A DNA stretch of 64,000 nt from Rhodococcoides kyotonense. Lineage in GTDB: Bacteria; Actinomycetota; Actinomycetes; Mycobacteriales; Mycobacteriaceae. This document shows positions 51,969-63,643 of this stretch, piece after piece. Made by a program: the position numbers and the translations under genes. A model generated the notes under the pieces. The model saw nothing but the letters and a program-made list of their open reading frames with translations. It made no database searches and had not been told where the DNA came from. How positions within the stretch are numbered: the first letter of the stretch is position 1; every line of letters begins with the position of its first letter. The stretch covers positions 62,001 to 126,000 of the forward strand of contig NZ_FZOW01000008.1 of NCBI RefSeq assembly GCF_900188125.1, in the 5' to 3' direction.

Positions 51969-52923
51969 ATAGCCGTCGTGCAGGCCGAATGATCGCCGTG
52001 GGCTTCGGAGATCGCTCTGCTCTCGTCATTGCTCGGCGGAGACGGTCGACCACGACCTCGAACCGGAAGATCTCGTCCCACGTCCAACTGACGAACTGCA
52101 GCCCGGTGTCTCGGATCCAATCCTCGCGCCGTTTCTCCTTGAACGCGACGTCACCGGGTTCCTCGCCAGGCCGAAGGTACTTCACGTATTTGGCTTTGCC
52201 GTCGCATTCGCCCACCACCTCGGGTGTTACACCGAAATCGCCTCGGCCGAGGAACTTTCCCTTCGAATCACGAATCTCGACCTGTAACTCCACGTCGCCG
52301 AAACCGTGTCGATGCAGCCGAATTCGGCTCAGCGACTCAGCGACGCTCTCGCTGCGCGCATCCAGGAAGTCGGCGATCCGCCGAGCAGCTGCGATCCCCC
52401 GCCATCGACGTGCGCGCTCGAGTTCCTCAGCGACTTCGAGACTCGACGCCCCCTGCCTCAGTGCAACGTCACCGAGCACCACCGCCGTATCCAGCGTCGT
52501 GGTCCGGGCGATGTCGACGAGTGTGCGTGCAAGCGTCGTGACTTTGACACCGTCGACCACGACGAAGTCGTCGAGAGCAGAACAGTGCGTCACCACGCCC
52601 GCAGTGGTACGACCCCCACCGCGCCGATTGCGGGTCACGTGCACCTTCGACAATTCGACTTCGTACAGCGGCAATCCATGAAGCACCGCAGCCGACTCGT
52701 GGCTCACGACTGCACTGTCCGACAGCGTGGGCACCACAGCATCGATGAGGAGCCGGTGCCTGGACGTGTCGTCGAGCGAGTCCGCATAGCTCGAACCGAT
52801 GAAGCTGCCATTGTGCACGGACATCCAGCCGCCACTCGTGTGCAGCGCTCGAATCTCGTGGTCGGCCATACCCATCGCCAACGCATCACGACGACGAAGG
52901 ATTCGGGTCGGGTCCAGTTCCAT
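51967..52923 (-). CDS. AbiEi-antitoxin-like N-domain plus DUF559 (Vsr-like) C-domain protein
   Basis: The ~318-residue protein has an N-terminal ~80-residue region resembling the AbiEi-type winged-helix domain (RRRDALAMGMADHEIRALHT) and a C-terminal DUF559 domain. The latter has a PD-(D/E)XK-like pattern: LGRGDFGVTPEVVGECDGKAKY with Asp, Glu and Lys in the expected order. DUF559 is related to the Vsr mismatch endonuclease fold. Many actinobacteria carry several such genes with unknown function. The start is ATG 52923 (GTG 52938 is alternative). The gene stands between two 84-bp hairpin repeats, unlike all its neighbours. Confidence 0.75.
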   Translation of the reverse strand: MELDPTRILRRRDALAMGMADHEIRALHTSGGWMSVHNGSFIGSSYADSLDDTSRHRLLIDAVVPTLSDSAVVSHESAAVLHGLPLYEVELSKVHVTRNRRGGGRTTAGVVTHCSALDDFVVVDGVKVTTLARTLVDIARTTTLDTAVVLGDVALRQGASSLEVAEELERARRWRGIAAARRIADFLDARSESVAESLSRIRLHRHGFGDVELQVEIRDSKGKFLGRGDFGVTPEVVGECDGKAKYVKYLRPGEEPGDVAFKEKRREDWIRDTGLQFVSWTWDEIFRFEVVVDRLRRAMTRAERSPKPTAIIRPARRL

Positions 52924-52974
52924 GGTCCGAGACTGCACTATCGGTCAGGCCGACTCGGCCTCTCGGGAGCCAAT

Positions 52975-53007
52975 TGTGGATAACTCTGCGCCTGTGGACG
53001 AATAGTG
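52975..53007. promoter_or_regulatory. DnaA-box-like motifs upstream of the DUF559 gene
   Basis: TGTGGATAA (52975-52983) is a perfect reverse-complement DnaA box (TTATCCACA). A second, TGTGGACGA, follows 10 bases later at 52994. They lie upstream of the minus-strand gene. A real DnaA function is not established. Confidence 0.35.
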
Positions 53008-53032
53008 GCACGGGCGTGCAGTTCCGGGGCTA

Positions 53033-53116
53033 CTCAGCTCAGGTGCTCACCATTTCGCCAGTCGCACGCCGATTCGCTAGCCAACTGACGTGCACCTGAC
53101 TACATGGTGAGCATCT
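53033..53116. repeat. 84-bp hairpin repeat, copy 2 (right flank of DUF559 unit)
   Basis: Second copy of the repeat at 51885, in the same orientation, 81 of 84 bases identical. It ends 9 bases before the stop codon of ribBA. The two copies and the intervening DUF559 gene form a discrete 1.2-kb unit. Confidence 0.85.
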
Positions 53117-53125
53117 GCCACCGGT

Positions 53126-54346
53126 CTACACGCTCCGCTCGAGCTGACCGGGGAGGAGGTGCCCCATCCGGTCACGCTTGGTCTCCAGATAGCGGACGTT
53201 CGCGGGCGCGGCTCCGACGATCAGGGGCACCCGAGCGGTGACCCCGATTCCGTTGTCGCGCAAACCCTGCACCTTGTCTGGGTTGTTGGTGAGCAGGCGG
53301 ACCGTCGTCACGCCGAGATCTTCGAGTATCGCTGCAGCACCGCCGTATTCGCGGCCGTCGGCGGGCTCGTCGAGTTCGAGGTTCGCCTGCATCGTGTCGA
53401 AACCCTGGTCCTGCAACCGGTATGCGGCGAGCTTCTTGAGCAGCCCGATGCCACGACCCTCGTGTCCGCGCAGGTAGACGACGACTCCACCTTCGCGTGC
53501 GACACGTGCGAGCGCTGAATCCAATTGCGGACCGCACTCGCACCGTTCCGACGAGAACGATTCCCCGGTAAGGCATTCGGAGTGCACCCGTACGATCGGA
53601 GCGCCGGCGAGGTCGCCCTTCACCAGAGCGATGTGTTCCGCTCCGGTTTCTCGATCCGCGTATCCGTAGGCGCGAAACTCACCGTGCGACGTCGTCAGTA
53701 CCGTTTCGGCAACTCGATCGACTCTGGACACCGGCGGAACAGTCGATATTCCCTGCGCCAAGCGGTAATTCGCGAGCTGCTCGATGGTGAGAACCGGAAG
53801 CTGCATCCGTCGACCCAGCGATTCGATATCAGGGAACGTCATCATGGATCCGTCGTCGGCGACGAGTTCTGCTATGACTCCGACCGCGGGAACACCCGCA
53901 AGACTGCACAAGTCGACGGCTGCCTCGGTGTGACCGGCACGCTCCAGCACCCCGCCTGGTCGAGCACGCAACGGGATGACGTGCCCCGGACGGATCAAAT
54001 CCGCTGCGACAGAACCCGGATCGGCCAGGACTCGCAAGGTACGAGCACGATCGGCGGCACTGATTCCCGTCGTCACTCCGACCGCTGCGTCGACCGTCAC
54101 GGTGTACGCGGTCTTCTTCGGATCCTGATTGTCGGCGACCATCGGCGGCAGATCCAACGCGTCCGCACGCGCTGCGGTCATCGGCGCGCACAGCAGACCC
54201 GAGGTGTTGCGGATGGTCCACGCGGTCCATTCCGGCGTCACTCGATCCGCCGCGAGAACGACGTCACCCTCGTTCTCGCGTCGTGCATCGTCGGTGACCA
54301 GGACCGGCTTGCCCTGTCGCAACGCGTCGAACGCGGCTTCCATCAT
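53126..54346 (-). CDS. ribBA: Bifunctional DHBP synthase / GTP cyclohydrolase II
   Basis: The 406-residue protein makes both precursors of riboflavin. The N-terminal RibB domain (1-200) has DDARRENEGDVVLAADR and SICRLRPGHVIPLRARPGG-like RPGHVIPLRA, GHTEAAVDLCSLAG. The C-terminal RibA domain (~205-400) has the zinc cysteines SERCECG, LRGHEGRGIGLLKKL, and GFDTMQANLELDEPADGREY. No FMN riboswitch was seen upstream. The flavin reductases directly upstream (adjacent stop/start) suggest a coordinated flavin unit. Confidence 0.93.
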   Translation of the reverse strand: MMEAAFDALRQGKPVLVTDDARRENEGDVVLAADRVTPEWTAWTIRNTSGLLCAPMTAARADALDLPPMVADNQDPKKTAYTVTVDAAVGVTTGISAADRARTLRVLADPGSVAADLIRPGHVIPLRARPGGVLERAGHTEAAVDLCSLAGVPAVGVIAELVADDGSMMTFPDIESLGRRMQLPVLTIEQLANYRLAQGISTVPPVSRVDRVAETVLTTSHGEFRAYGYADRETGAEHIALVKGDLAGAPIVRVHSECLTGESFSSERCECGPQLDSALARVAREGGVVVYLRGHEGRGIGLLKKLAAYRLQDQGFDTMQANLELDEPADGREYGGAAAILEDLGVTTVRLLTNNPDKVQGLRDNGIGVTARVPLIVGAAPANVRYLETKRDRMGHLLPGQLERSV

Positions 54347-55350
<1,004 letters not shown>

Positions 55351-55532
55351 TTCGGGCCTCCAGCCACGTCGTAGTGCCGTGACTGTTACTCAACACCGCA
55401 TCCATGTCGGACATGCAACCCGAATGTGGCGGGAGTATTGCGCCGCGAGTTCGTGCATCGACACGCACAAGAGCAGCGGCGACGCACGCAAAGCACTTCT
55501 GAACGCCGCTCACATTTGCGTGGGAGCGGGGG

Positions 55533-56533
<1,001 letters not shown>

Positions 56534-56704
56534 GCGCCTACTTTCGTTCGGAAAACACGTGTACTACACAGCCAACCCGTCGAGTACCCACGTGTCCATA
56601 ATCAGAATCAGCCTGATTATTTCCGCGACCTACCCCGGGAATGAACGGCATACGCAGGGCGTCGTAGATTGGAGAAATCTTTAGCAAGACTACGGAGGAT
56701 CTAC

Positions 56705-57466
56705 GTGTCGAGGATCGACAGCTACATCGCGCTCGGGGATTCGTTCACCGAAGGAGTCGGTGACGCCGACCCCACCAGCCCCAACGGCGTCAAGGGTTGG
56801 GCCGATAGAGTCGCCGAGCAGCTCGCCGTCGGGAACCCGGACTTCCGTTACGCCAACCTCGCCGTCCGCGGAAAGCTGCTCGATCAGGTGATCGAGGACC
56901 AAGTGGGCATAGCCGTCGAAGCCGCCCCTGATCTAGTCACCATCTACGCAGGCGGAAACGACCTCATGCGGCCGAAGGTCGACATCGACGCCATCATCAC
57001 CCGGTACGACGCGGCCCTCGCGGATCTGACAGCAACCGGCGCGCGTGTCGTCGCATTCACCGCGTACGACGCAGGCTGGTCACCCGTGTTCCGCGCACTC
57101 CGTGGCCGCACCGCGATCTACAACGAACTCCTGCGGGCAGTCGCGGACCGCCGTGGCGTCGAACTGATCGACTACTGGCGTTTCGAGGGATACGACGACA
57201 GCAGAATGTGGGACTGGGATCGACTGCACATGTCGACGCGCGGGCACACGCGAATGGCGACGGAGGTGCTCGACTTTCTCGGAGTCGCGCATGCCATCGA
57301 CCTGACACCGCTCGACCCACTGCCACCGGTGGACGCGTCGGCACGGCGGCGCGAGAACGCCGAGTGGGTCAAATCCTTTGCAGCCCCGTGGGTGTCACGT
57401 CGACTGCGCGGCACGTCGTCGGGTGACGGAGTAGCCGCCAAACACTCCGCGCTGCACAGCTTCTGA
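56705..57466 (+). CDS. SGNH/GDSL-type hydrolase
   Basis: The 253-residue protein has the four SGNH blocks: YIALGDSFTEGVGD (nucleophile Ser), the Gly of NLAVRGKLLDQ, IYAGGNDLMRP (Asn) and the catalytic Asp-x-x-His in WDWDRLHMSTRGHTRM. It should be an esterase or deacetylase; no signal peptide is seen, so it acts in the cytoplasm. GTG 56705 has GGAGG 7 bases upstream. It converges on the VanW gene with no gap. Confidence 0.88.
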   Translation: MSRIDSYIALGDSFTEGVGDADPTSPNGVKGWADRVAEQLAVGNPDFRYANLAVRGKLLDQVIEDQVGIAVEAAPDLVTIYAGGNDLMRPKVDIDAIITRYDAALADLTATGARVVAFTAYDAGWSPVFRALRGRTAIYNELLRAVADRRGVELIDYWRFEGYDDSRMWDWDRLHMSTRGHTRMATEVLDFLGVAHAIDLTPLDPLPPVDASARRRENAEWVKSFAAPWVSRRLRGTSSGDGVAAKHSALHSF

Positions 57467-59641
57467 CTACTCCCCGTCGTCCGCCGGAGGAGTAGCTGCA
57501 GGCGGCGCCGCCGGAGTGGGCTGGTTGGCGGGCGTCTCCCCCGGGGGCGTTTCGCCAGCAGGCGCCTCGGGCTCAGGCTCTGGTTCGGGCGACTGGCATC
57601 GCACGATCGGGATGGGGTCGTACTTGACCGTCCGCGTGTTGCGCGACACTTCGTTGCCCGACGCGATGTCGGTGATCACGCGGGTGTCACTGGCCGTGAA
57701 TCCCGGTCCGCCACTGGACGGAACGCACGCATCGCCTGCAGGCAGGGTGATGGTGTTGGGACTCGTCGGATTGGTTCGCGAGCCGGTGATGGACTCGACG
57801 TCGACCGTCTTGGTTCCCCAAAGGCGAACCGTCACATTGGAACTCGTACCGAAGGACTCGATCAGCACGCCTGTCTTCGCAGGATTGGTGAACTTCAGGT
57901 CGATCGCGCCTTCGAAGACCGTCGCTTCACGTGCCTCCGGGTACCGGCTGATGTAGTAACTGTGCTCGGTGTGCCCGGCGTCTTCCATTCCGCCGAAGTA
58001 CGACGCGTTGTACAGCGTCGTCGCGAATTGGCTGATTCCGCCGCCGACTGCACGATCGGGACGACCGTTGTCGATGATTCCCGACTCGACGAATCCCTGC
58101 GCCGACCCACGCGGGCCGGTGTAGTCGTTGAGCGAGAACGTTTCTCCCGGCTTGACCAGCGCACCGTTGACGATGTCGGCCGTCAGGCGGATGTTGACGC
58201 CCGACGCGTACTCGAAGCCACCCGTCGTGTATTCGCCGACGACCTCGTTGATCCCCAGCGCCTGCGCACCTTCGGTGGTCAGGGCCGGCTGAGCCTGCTC
58301 GTACACCGCTTCCGTCGTGCGCGAATCGGTCGAGGACAGCAGAGTCGGCAACTGCTCCAACGTCTTCGGCCACTGCACCAGCTCGCCGACGACACCGGGC
58401 ACCACCGTCGGCGCACCGCCACCGAGCGCGAACGACGCATCCTTCGGCTGTGTTTCCGTCGACGCGAGTTGAGGCGCCAGAATTCGAGTGGCTGCGCCCG
58501 CGTCGTACATTTCCGCGAGAGCACCGTTGCCGTCCGGCTCGAAGGACACGAGACCGGCGATCGCGTCGGGCGCCAGAACGGCATTTGCACCGTCACGGCC
58601 GGTGAAGACGACCGGAGCGGAGACGGCCGGTGTCGCGACGTCTCGGAGGACGCGGTCGACCTCGTCCTGGTGCACGGTCACATCTACGGTGTCGACCGGC
58701 AACTCGACAGATCCGAATGCCCAGTTCTGCTCGATCACATCCCGCGCGTCGGCGACGTTCATCGTCTGGCCGGGAGCAGGAGTGACCGCAACGGGTGTGG
58801 TGCCCTCGAAGACGACGTCACCTTCGGACGGCTGCCGATCCGTCTGCGCCCGAAGCGATTCCACGGCTGCGTCGAGTGCGGGCTCGTCGACGGACGACTG
58901 CACCCCGATCTCTCGATCGGCGAACAGCGACGTCAACCGAGTGAACGGATTGATCGGCTGAGCCCCGGCCTGATCGAGCGTCGCCGTCCAATCGACGTCG
59001 AGACCTGCTGCGGCAGGCACCAATTCGAGCTCCTGGTCCCCTGCGGCCACACGCACCGGCTGCTCGACGCGAGGCCCGAGTTCGGACTGCAGGCGTGCTT
59101 CGGCGTCGTCGTGGCTCAATCCGCCGATCGAGATGCCCGCGACGGTGACACCGCGGGGCACCGAGCCGCTCGACGACAACATGTCGGCGGTGTAGAACAC
59201 ACCGAGGATGGCGATCGCGGCACCGGCCACGACTGCGATCTTGGCTCTGTTGGACACGTCGGTGCGGGAAGCAGGCTCGCCGCTCTCGGGAGCGGCAACC
59301 GCGGGTTGGGCGACCGTCGGCGCCGAGGGGACCTCGGGTGCGGGGTGCTCTTCCGGTGCGGGCTGCTGTTCCGGTGCGGGCTGCTCTTCGGCTGCGAACG
59401 CCTCGGTGGGCGGTGCGTCGGCCTCGGGCTCGGATACTGCGGGCTCGGATACTGCGGGCTGCTGCGCTACCTGCTCGCCAGGGGCAGGCGCGTTGGGATC
59501 GATTGCTCGGATGACCTCGGTCGGTGCGTCGTAAGGGGCGACGTCCGGCACCGAACTCTCGGCTGCAGCAGCACTCTCGTCGGCATCGACGTGATCCGGC
59601 TCTTGGTCATGCTTGTCTTTGCCGTCTCCACCGACGCTCAC
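57467..59641 (-). CDS. VanW-family membrane protein
   Basis: The 724-residue protein has a ~130-residue Pro/Ala/Glu-rich cytoplasmic N-terminus with repeats, one membrane segment (~133-153), two peptidoglycan-binding-like domains (~165-275 and ~300-430) with RGVTVAGISIGGLSHDDAEA, and a C-terminal VanW domain (YTTGGFEYASGVNIRLTADI, VNGALVKPGETFSLNDYTGP). VanW proteins occur in cell-wall contexts; their activity is not known. It ends in a long Pro-rich tail (APAGETPPGETPANQP). The GTG start has GGGAGGG upstream. Confidence 0.82.
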   Translation of the reverse strand: MSVGGDGKDKHDQEPDHVDADESAAAAESSVPDVAPYDAPTEVIRAIDPNAPAPGEQVAQQPAVSEPAVSEPEADAPPTEAFAAEEQPAPEQQPAPEEHPAPEVPSAPTVAQPAVAAPESGEPASRTDVSNRAKIAVVAGAAIAILGVFYTADMLSSSGSVPRGVTVAGISIGGLSHDDAEARLQSELGPRVEQPVRVAAGDQELELVPAAAGLDVDWTATLDQAGAQPINPFTRLTSLFADREIGVQSSVDEPALDAAVESLRAQTDRQPSEGDVVFEGTTPVAVTPAPGQTMNVADARDVIEQNWAFGSVELPVDTVDVTVHQDEVDRVLRDVATPAVSAPVVFTGRDGANAVLAPDAIAGLVSFEPDGNGALAEMYDAGAATRILAPQLASTETQPKDASFALGGGAPTVVPGVVGELVQWPKTLEQLPTLLSSTDSRTTEAVYEQAQPALTTEGAQALGINEVVGEYTTGGFEYASGVNIRLTADIVNGALVKPGETFSLNDYTGPRGSAQGFVESGIIDNGRPDRAVGGGISQFATTLYNASYFGGMEDAGHTEHSYYISRYPEAREATVFEGAIDLKFTNPAKTGVLIESFGTSSNVTVRLWGTKTVDVESITGSRTNPTSPNTITLPAGDACVPSSGGPGFTASDTRVITDIASGNEVSRNTRTVKYDPIPIVRCQSPEPEPEPEAPAGETPPGETPANQPTPAAPPAATPPADDGE

Positions 59642-59961
59642 GTTCTCGGCCCTCCCGAACCCCCAGAAATCCCCTCGACACTTTCCACGAGCTTACGCAA
59701 TGGACGTCTGCCACATCCGGGCGGAGATACGAAGGTGGCTCCGCACCGCTGCCGGGTCGGGGGTCGGGCAGCAGTGCGGAGCCACTCTCAGTATCGCGAC
59801 CCTTTGTGATGCGTTACAACCGACGTTGGAATGTCTCCCTATTTCATTCGTTTGAATGAGCAATCACTTCCGCGAGCGACAATGCTGCACGGCCGGCAGA
59901 TCCATAAACCCCTCGTGTGACGAATCTGCCGACCGTCGGCCCCCTGGTGTCGAGCGCTGGA
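59642..59961. other. 320-bp intergenic region between VanW gene and fadA2
   Basis: No coding frame. A 6-bp hairpin TCATTC (59844-59849) / GAATGA (59854-59859) lies in an AT-rich stretch. The region should contain the VanW promoter; no hexamers were assigned. Confidence 0.4.
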
Positions 59962-61275
59962 TCAGCGCTCGATGATTGCGGTGACGCCCTGGCCGCCCGC
60001 TGCACAGATGGAGATCAAGCCGCGGCCCGACCCCTTCTCGGCGAGCATCTTGGCGAGCGATGCGACGATGCGTCCGCCGGTCGCGGCGAACGGGTGCCCG
60101 GCAGCGAGCGACGATCCGTTGACGTTCAGCTTGCTGCGGTCGATCGATCCGAGTGCCGCGTCGAGGCCGAGGCGCTCCTTGCAGTACTCGTCACTCTCGA
60201 ATGCCTGCAACGTCGCCAGCACGACGGACGCGAACGCCTCGTGGATCTCGTAGTAGTCGAAGTCCTGCAGCGTCAATCCGTTCCGCGCGAGCAGACGCGG
60301 AATGGCGTACGTCGGCGCCATCAGCAGGCCGTCCTTGAACGAACTGTTGCCGTGGATGTAGTCGACGGCAGCGGTCTCCGAATCGACGAGGTGCGCAAGG
60401 ACCGGCAAGTTGCGCTCGGACGCCCACTCGTCGGTGGACAACAACGCAGCCGACGCACCGTCGGTGAGGGGCGTCGAGTTACCTGCCGTCATGGTGGCGT
60501 CGCCGAGCTTGTTACCGAACACAGGCTTCAGCGTCGCCAGTTTCTCGACGGTGGATCCCGGACGCAGGTTGTCGTCGCGCGTGAGTCCGAGGAACGGCGT
60601 CACAAGATCGTCGAAGAAACCACGGTCGTAGGCAGCGGCCATATTCTTGTGGCTCGCGGCAGCCAATTCGTCCTGATCCTCGCGGCGAACACCGAACTCC
60701 TTCGCCGTGATCGCGGCGTGCTCGCCCATGGACAATCCGGTGCGGGGTTCACCGTTGCGGGGAATTTCGATACCGAGCATCGACGGGCGCACGTTGCCGA
60801 GCAGCTTGATGCGATCGGTCGTCGACTTGGCGCGGTTGAGAGAGAGAAGGAACTCGCGGAGTTCGTCGTTGACGCCGATCGGAGCGTCGGATGTGGTGTC
60901 CACGCCACCGCCGATACCGGCGTCGATTCGTCCCGACGCGATGGCATCGCCGACCGCGACGACCGACTGCAGGCCCGTTCCGCAGGCCTGCTGCAGATCG
61001 TAGGCGGGGGTGTACGGGCTCAGCGCACTGCCGAGGACGGATTCGCGAGTGAGGTTGAAATCGCGACTGTGTTTGAGAACCGCGCCCGCGACGACGAGTC
61101 CGAGACGCTCACCTTGCAGGCCGAATCGGCTGACGAGCCCATCGATGGTGGCGGTGAGCATATCCTGGTTCGAAGCCTGTGCGTACTTCTTGTCCGAGCG
61201 CGCGAAGGGGATGCGGTTTCCACCGACGATTGCGACCGGTCGTAGCTGCTTGCTTGTCACTGCGTCTCCAAACAT
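59962..61275 (-). CDS. fadA2: Acetyl-CoA acyltransferase (thiolase), FadA2 type
   Basis: The 437-residue thiolase has catalytic Cys98 in DLQQACGTGLQS, His of EIHEAFASVV, GHPFAATGGRIV, and C-terminal Cys of ISICAAGGQGVTAI. It cleaves 3-ketoacyl-CoA in beta-oxidation. It corresponds to Rv0243. The start at ATG 61275 gives the normal family N-terminus (VAIVGGNRIPFARSD near residue 14); ATG 61302 is possible and would lie over the operator palindrome. Confidence 0.9.
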   Translation of the reverse strand: MFGDAVTSKQLRPVAIVGGNRIPFARSDKKYAQASNQDMLTATIDGLVSRFGLQGERLGLVVAGAVLKHSRDFNLTRESVLGSALSPYTPAYDLQQACGTGLQSVVAVGDAIASGRIDAGIGGGVDTTSDAPIGVNDELREFLLSLNRAKSTTDRIKLLGNVRPSMLGIEIPRNGEPRTGLSMGEHAAITAKEFGVRREDQDELAAASHKNMAAAYDRGFFDDLVTPFLGLTRDDNLRPGSTVEKLATLKPVFGNKLGDATMTAGNSTPLTDGASAALLSTDEWASERNLPVLAHLVDSETAAVDYIHGNSSFKDGLLMAPTYAIPRLLARNGLTLQDFDYYEIHEAFASVVLATLQAFESDEYCKERLGLDAALGSIDRSKLNVNGSSLAAGHPFAATGGRIVASLAKMLAEKGSGRGLISICAAGGQGVTAIIER

Positions 61276-61302
61276 CGTGGAATGGCCCTGGTGGAGTTTC
61301 AT

Positions 61303-61318
61303 CTTACTGACGAGTAAG
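61303..61318. promoter_or_regulatory. Perfect palindrome in the fadA2-fabG4 divergent region
   Basis: CTTACT (61303-61308), GACG, AGTAAG (61313-61318) is a perfect inverted repeat 28 bases upstream of the fadA2 ATG. The same sequence, in imperfect form, precedes fadE5 at 49923. It is a good candidate operator of a TetR-family repressor. Confidence 0.6.
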
Positions 61319-61338
61319 TTGGTTGTCGACACCCGGTC

Positions 61339-61378
61339 GTGCGCTTCGCGCCTGTGCGTTCGTAGTCGGTCCAGGCAC
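61339..61378. repeat. Dispersed 40-bp repeat, copy 2, with adjoining hairpin
   Basis: Reverse complement of the repeat at 42003 (33 of 40 identical). Its right part joins a 13-bp stem GTGCGTTCGTAGT (61354-61366) / ACTACGCACGCAC (61381-61393) with one mismatch. It lies in the fabG4 leader. Confidence 0.7.
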
Positions 61379-61427
61379 CAACTACGCACGCACGGGGCGC
61401 CGGAGGCGCCAATTGAAAGGTAGGACA

Positions 61428-62774
61428 GTGGCAGCCACCAAGGGAGCCCCAGACCTTTACTCTTCGTTCCTGGCGTCCGCGCCGGGAGCATTCATCGCCA
61501 AGCAGGCGGGGTTGCCGCAGCCAGAGAAGCTGCGCCGCTACAAGGCAGGCGAACCGCCGCTCGCGGGCCCCGTGTTGATCGGCGGCAACGGTCGCCTCGT
61601 CGAACCGCTGCGCATCCTGCTGTCCGACTACCCGCAGGCACAGGCACACGACGAGAAGTACGGCGCCCTCGTGTTCGACGCCACCGGCATCGGGAACGTC
61701 TCCGAACTCGAGCAACTGTTCCAGTTCTTCCAGCCGGTCATCCGCAATCTCGCACCGTCGGCGCGCGTCGTCGTCATCGGTACGACGCCCGAGGAAACGG
61801 CCGGCGTCGACGAGCATGTAGCCCAACGAGCGCTCGAAGGATTCACCCGCAGCGTCGGCAAAGAGGTCAAGCGCGGAGCGACGGCACAGCTCGTCTACAT
61901 CTCACCGAAGGCCTCGACGGGCCTGTCGGGCCTCGAATCCACATTGCGTTTCCTGTTGTCTGCCAAGTCCGCGTTCGTCGACGGCCAGGTCATCGCCGTC
62001 GGTGACGCCGACTCCGAGGCACCCGCATCGTGGGACAAGCCACTCGCCGGGAAGGTAGCCGTCGTCACCGGCGCTGCCCGCGGCATCGGTGCGACGATCG
62101 CCGAGGTGCTCGCTCGCGACGGCGCAACCGTCGTCGCCGCCGATATTCCTGCTGCGGGAGAAGCGCTTTCGGAGACCGCCAACAAGGTCGGCGGCACGTC
62201 GCTCGCCCTGGACGTCACCGCAGACGACGCCGGCGAGGTACTGTCCAAGCATCTGCTGGAGCGTCACGGCGGCGCCGACATCATCGTCCACAACGCCGGC
62301 ATCACCCGCGACAAGACTCTCGCCAACATGGACGAGAGCCGCTGGAACTCCGTCATCGGTGTCAACCTTCTTGCACCGCAACGCATCACCGAGCAGCTGG
62401 TTGCCTCGGGCGCATTGAAGGAAGGCGGCCGCGTCGTCGACGTCTCGTCCATCGCAGGCATCGCAGGCAACCGCGGTCAGACCAACTACGGCACGTCGAA
62501 GGCCGGCGTCATCGGCCTGGTGCACGCGTCCGCTCCGGTCTTGGCGCAGAAGAACATCACCATCAACGCCGTCGCCCCCGGATTCATCGAAACCGCCATG
62601 ACAGCGGCGATTCCGTTCGCCACGCGTGAAGCGGGTCGACGTATGAGCTCGCTACTGCAGGGTGGCCAGACCGTCGACGTCGCAGAATTGGTGTCGTACT
62701 TCGCTTCTCCCGCATCCAATGCCGTCACCGGACAGATCGTTCGCGTCTGCGGCCAGAGCCTCCTCGGCGCATGA
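61428..62774 (+). CDS. fabG4: 3-oxoacyl-ACP/CoA reductase, FabG4 type
   Basis: The 448-residue protein corresponds to Rv0242c. An N-terminal flavodoxin-like, inactive domain (1-200) is followed by the reductase (~205-448) with [40 protein letters not shown] and the YGTSK Tyr-Lys pair. It reduces 3-ketoacyl thioesters. The GTG 61428 is preceded by AGG and gives the family length of about 454; the longer frame upstream runs through the repeat. It is coupled to htdX (ATGA). Confidence 0.92.
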   Translation: MAATKGAPDLYSSFLASAPGAFIAKQAGLPQPEKLRRYKAGEPPLAGPVLIGGNGRLVEPLRILLSDYPQAQAHDEKYGALVFDATGIGNVSELEQLFQFFQPVIRNLAPSARVVVIGTTPEETAGVDEHVAQRALEGFTRSVGKEVKRGATAQLVYISPKASTGLSGLESTLRFLLSAKSAFVDGQVIAVGDADSEAPASWDKPLAGKVAVVTGAARGIGATIAEVLARDGATVVAADIPAAGEALSETANKVGGTSLALDVTADDAGEVLSKHLLERHGGADIIVHNAGITRDKTLANMDESRWNSVIGVNLLAPQRITEQLVASGALKEGGRVVDVSSIAGIAGNRGQTNYGTSKAGVIGLVHASAPVLAQKNITINAVAPGFIETAMTAAIPFATREAGRRMSSLLQGGQTVDVAELVSYFASPASNAVTGQIVRVCGQSLLGA

Positions 62775-63628
62775 GCGTCGTCGAGCTCGAAGAGCAGCCC
62801 AAGACGTCGGAGATCTATGCGTCAGCGGCGTTGGGCGCGTTGCCATTTCTTGGTTCGAAGTCGTCGACGGCGCCGTCGACGGTCTATGAGTTGCGCGGAC
62901 TTCGCGTCGACCCGGACAACCTCGCCGGATACTGCCGGGCGACGGGACTTCGCTTCGGCGATACCCTTCCGGTGACGTATCCGTTCACTCTGGTCTTCCC
63001 GACGGTCATGAAACTGATGGTGTCCAAGGAATTTCCGTTCGCGGCCATCGGATCGGTCCACGCGGAGAACGTCATCGAGCAGTTCCGCGGCATCTCGTCG
63101 TCCGAGCCACTGGACATCCGCGTGCACGCCGAGAACCTCCGCGAGCACCGCAAGGGACTGCTGATCGACGTGATCAGCGAGATCAGCGTCGGGCGCGAAC
63201 TCGTGTGGAAGCAGACGTCCAGCTTCCTGAGCCTGCAGAAGACGTCCCTCTCGGGCGGACCACGGGAAGCCCCGCCCGCCGACGAGGTACCGCCGCCACC
63301 GACGCGAACCCTACGCGTGGATCAACGAACGATCAGCAAGTACGCGGCGATCTCCGGTGACCGCAACCCGATCCACGTGTCGACCTTGGGCGCCAAGGCA
63401 TTCGGGTTCCCGCGCACCATTGCGCACGGAATGTGGAGTGCCGCAGCAGTTCTGCAGACCATCGAAGGTCGAGTGCCGACCGCCGTGACCTACAGCGTGC
63501 GGTTCGGGAAGCCGATCGTGCTGCCTGCGACGGTCAACGTGTACGCCGAATCCATCGAGTCCGGGTGGGACCTGTCCCTGAAGCACCCGAAGAAGGGGTA
63601 TCCGTACCTCACAGCGACTTTGAGGTAG
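62771..63628 (+). CDS. htdX: MaoC-type 3-hydroxyacyl dehydratase, HtdX type
   Basis: The 285-residue protein corresponds to Rv0241c. Two hot-dog domains are visible; the C-terminal one carries the catalytic Asp-His pair in [10 protein letters not shown] and [16 protein letters not shown]. It should dehydrate 3-hydroxyacyl thioesters and works with FabG4. The start overlaps the fabG4 stop by 4 bp. Confidence 0.9.
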   Translation: MSVVELEEQPKTSEIYASAALGALPFLGSKSSTAPSTVYELRGLRVDPDNLAGYCRATGLRFGDTLPVTYPFTLVFPTVMKLMVSKEFPFAAIGSVHAENVIEQFRGISSSEPLDIRVHAENLREHRKGLLIDVISEISVGRELVWKQTSSFLSLQKTSLSGGPREAPPADEVPPPPTRTLRVDQRTISKYAAISGDRNPIHVSTLGAKAFGFPRTIAHGMWSAAAVLQTIEGRVPTAVTYSVRFGKPIVLPATVNVYAESIESGWDLSLKHPKKGYPYLTATLR

Positions 63629-63643
63629 GACGGTGGCTCCGGG

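Noticed and set aside
52975-52983. Chromosomal origin (DnaA box)
   Set aside because: Only two boxes, no cluster, no dnaA or dnaN gene, in a repeat-bounded unit.
57962-59809. 615-codon plus-strand frame opposite VanW
   Set aside because: Shadow of the VanW gene; no start context or family resemblance.
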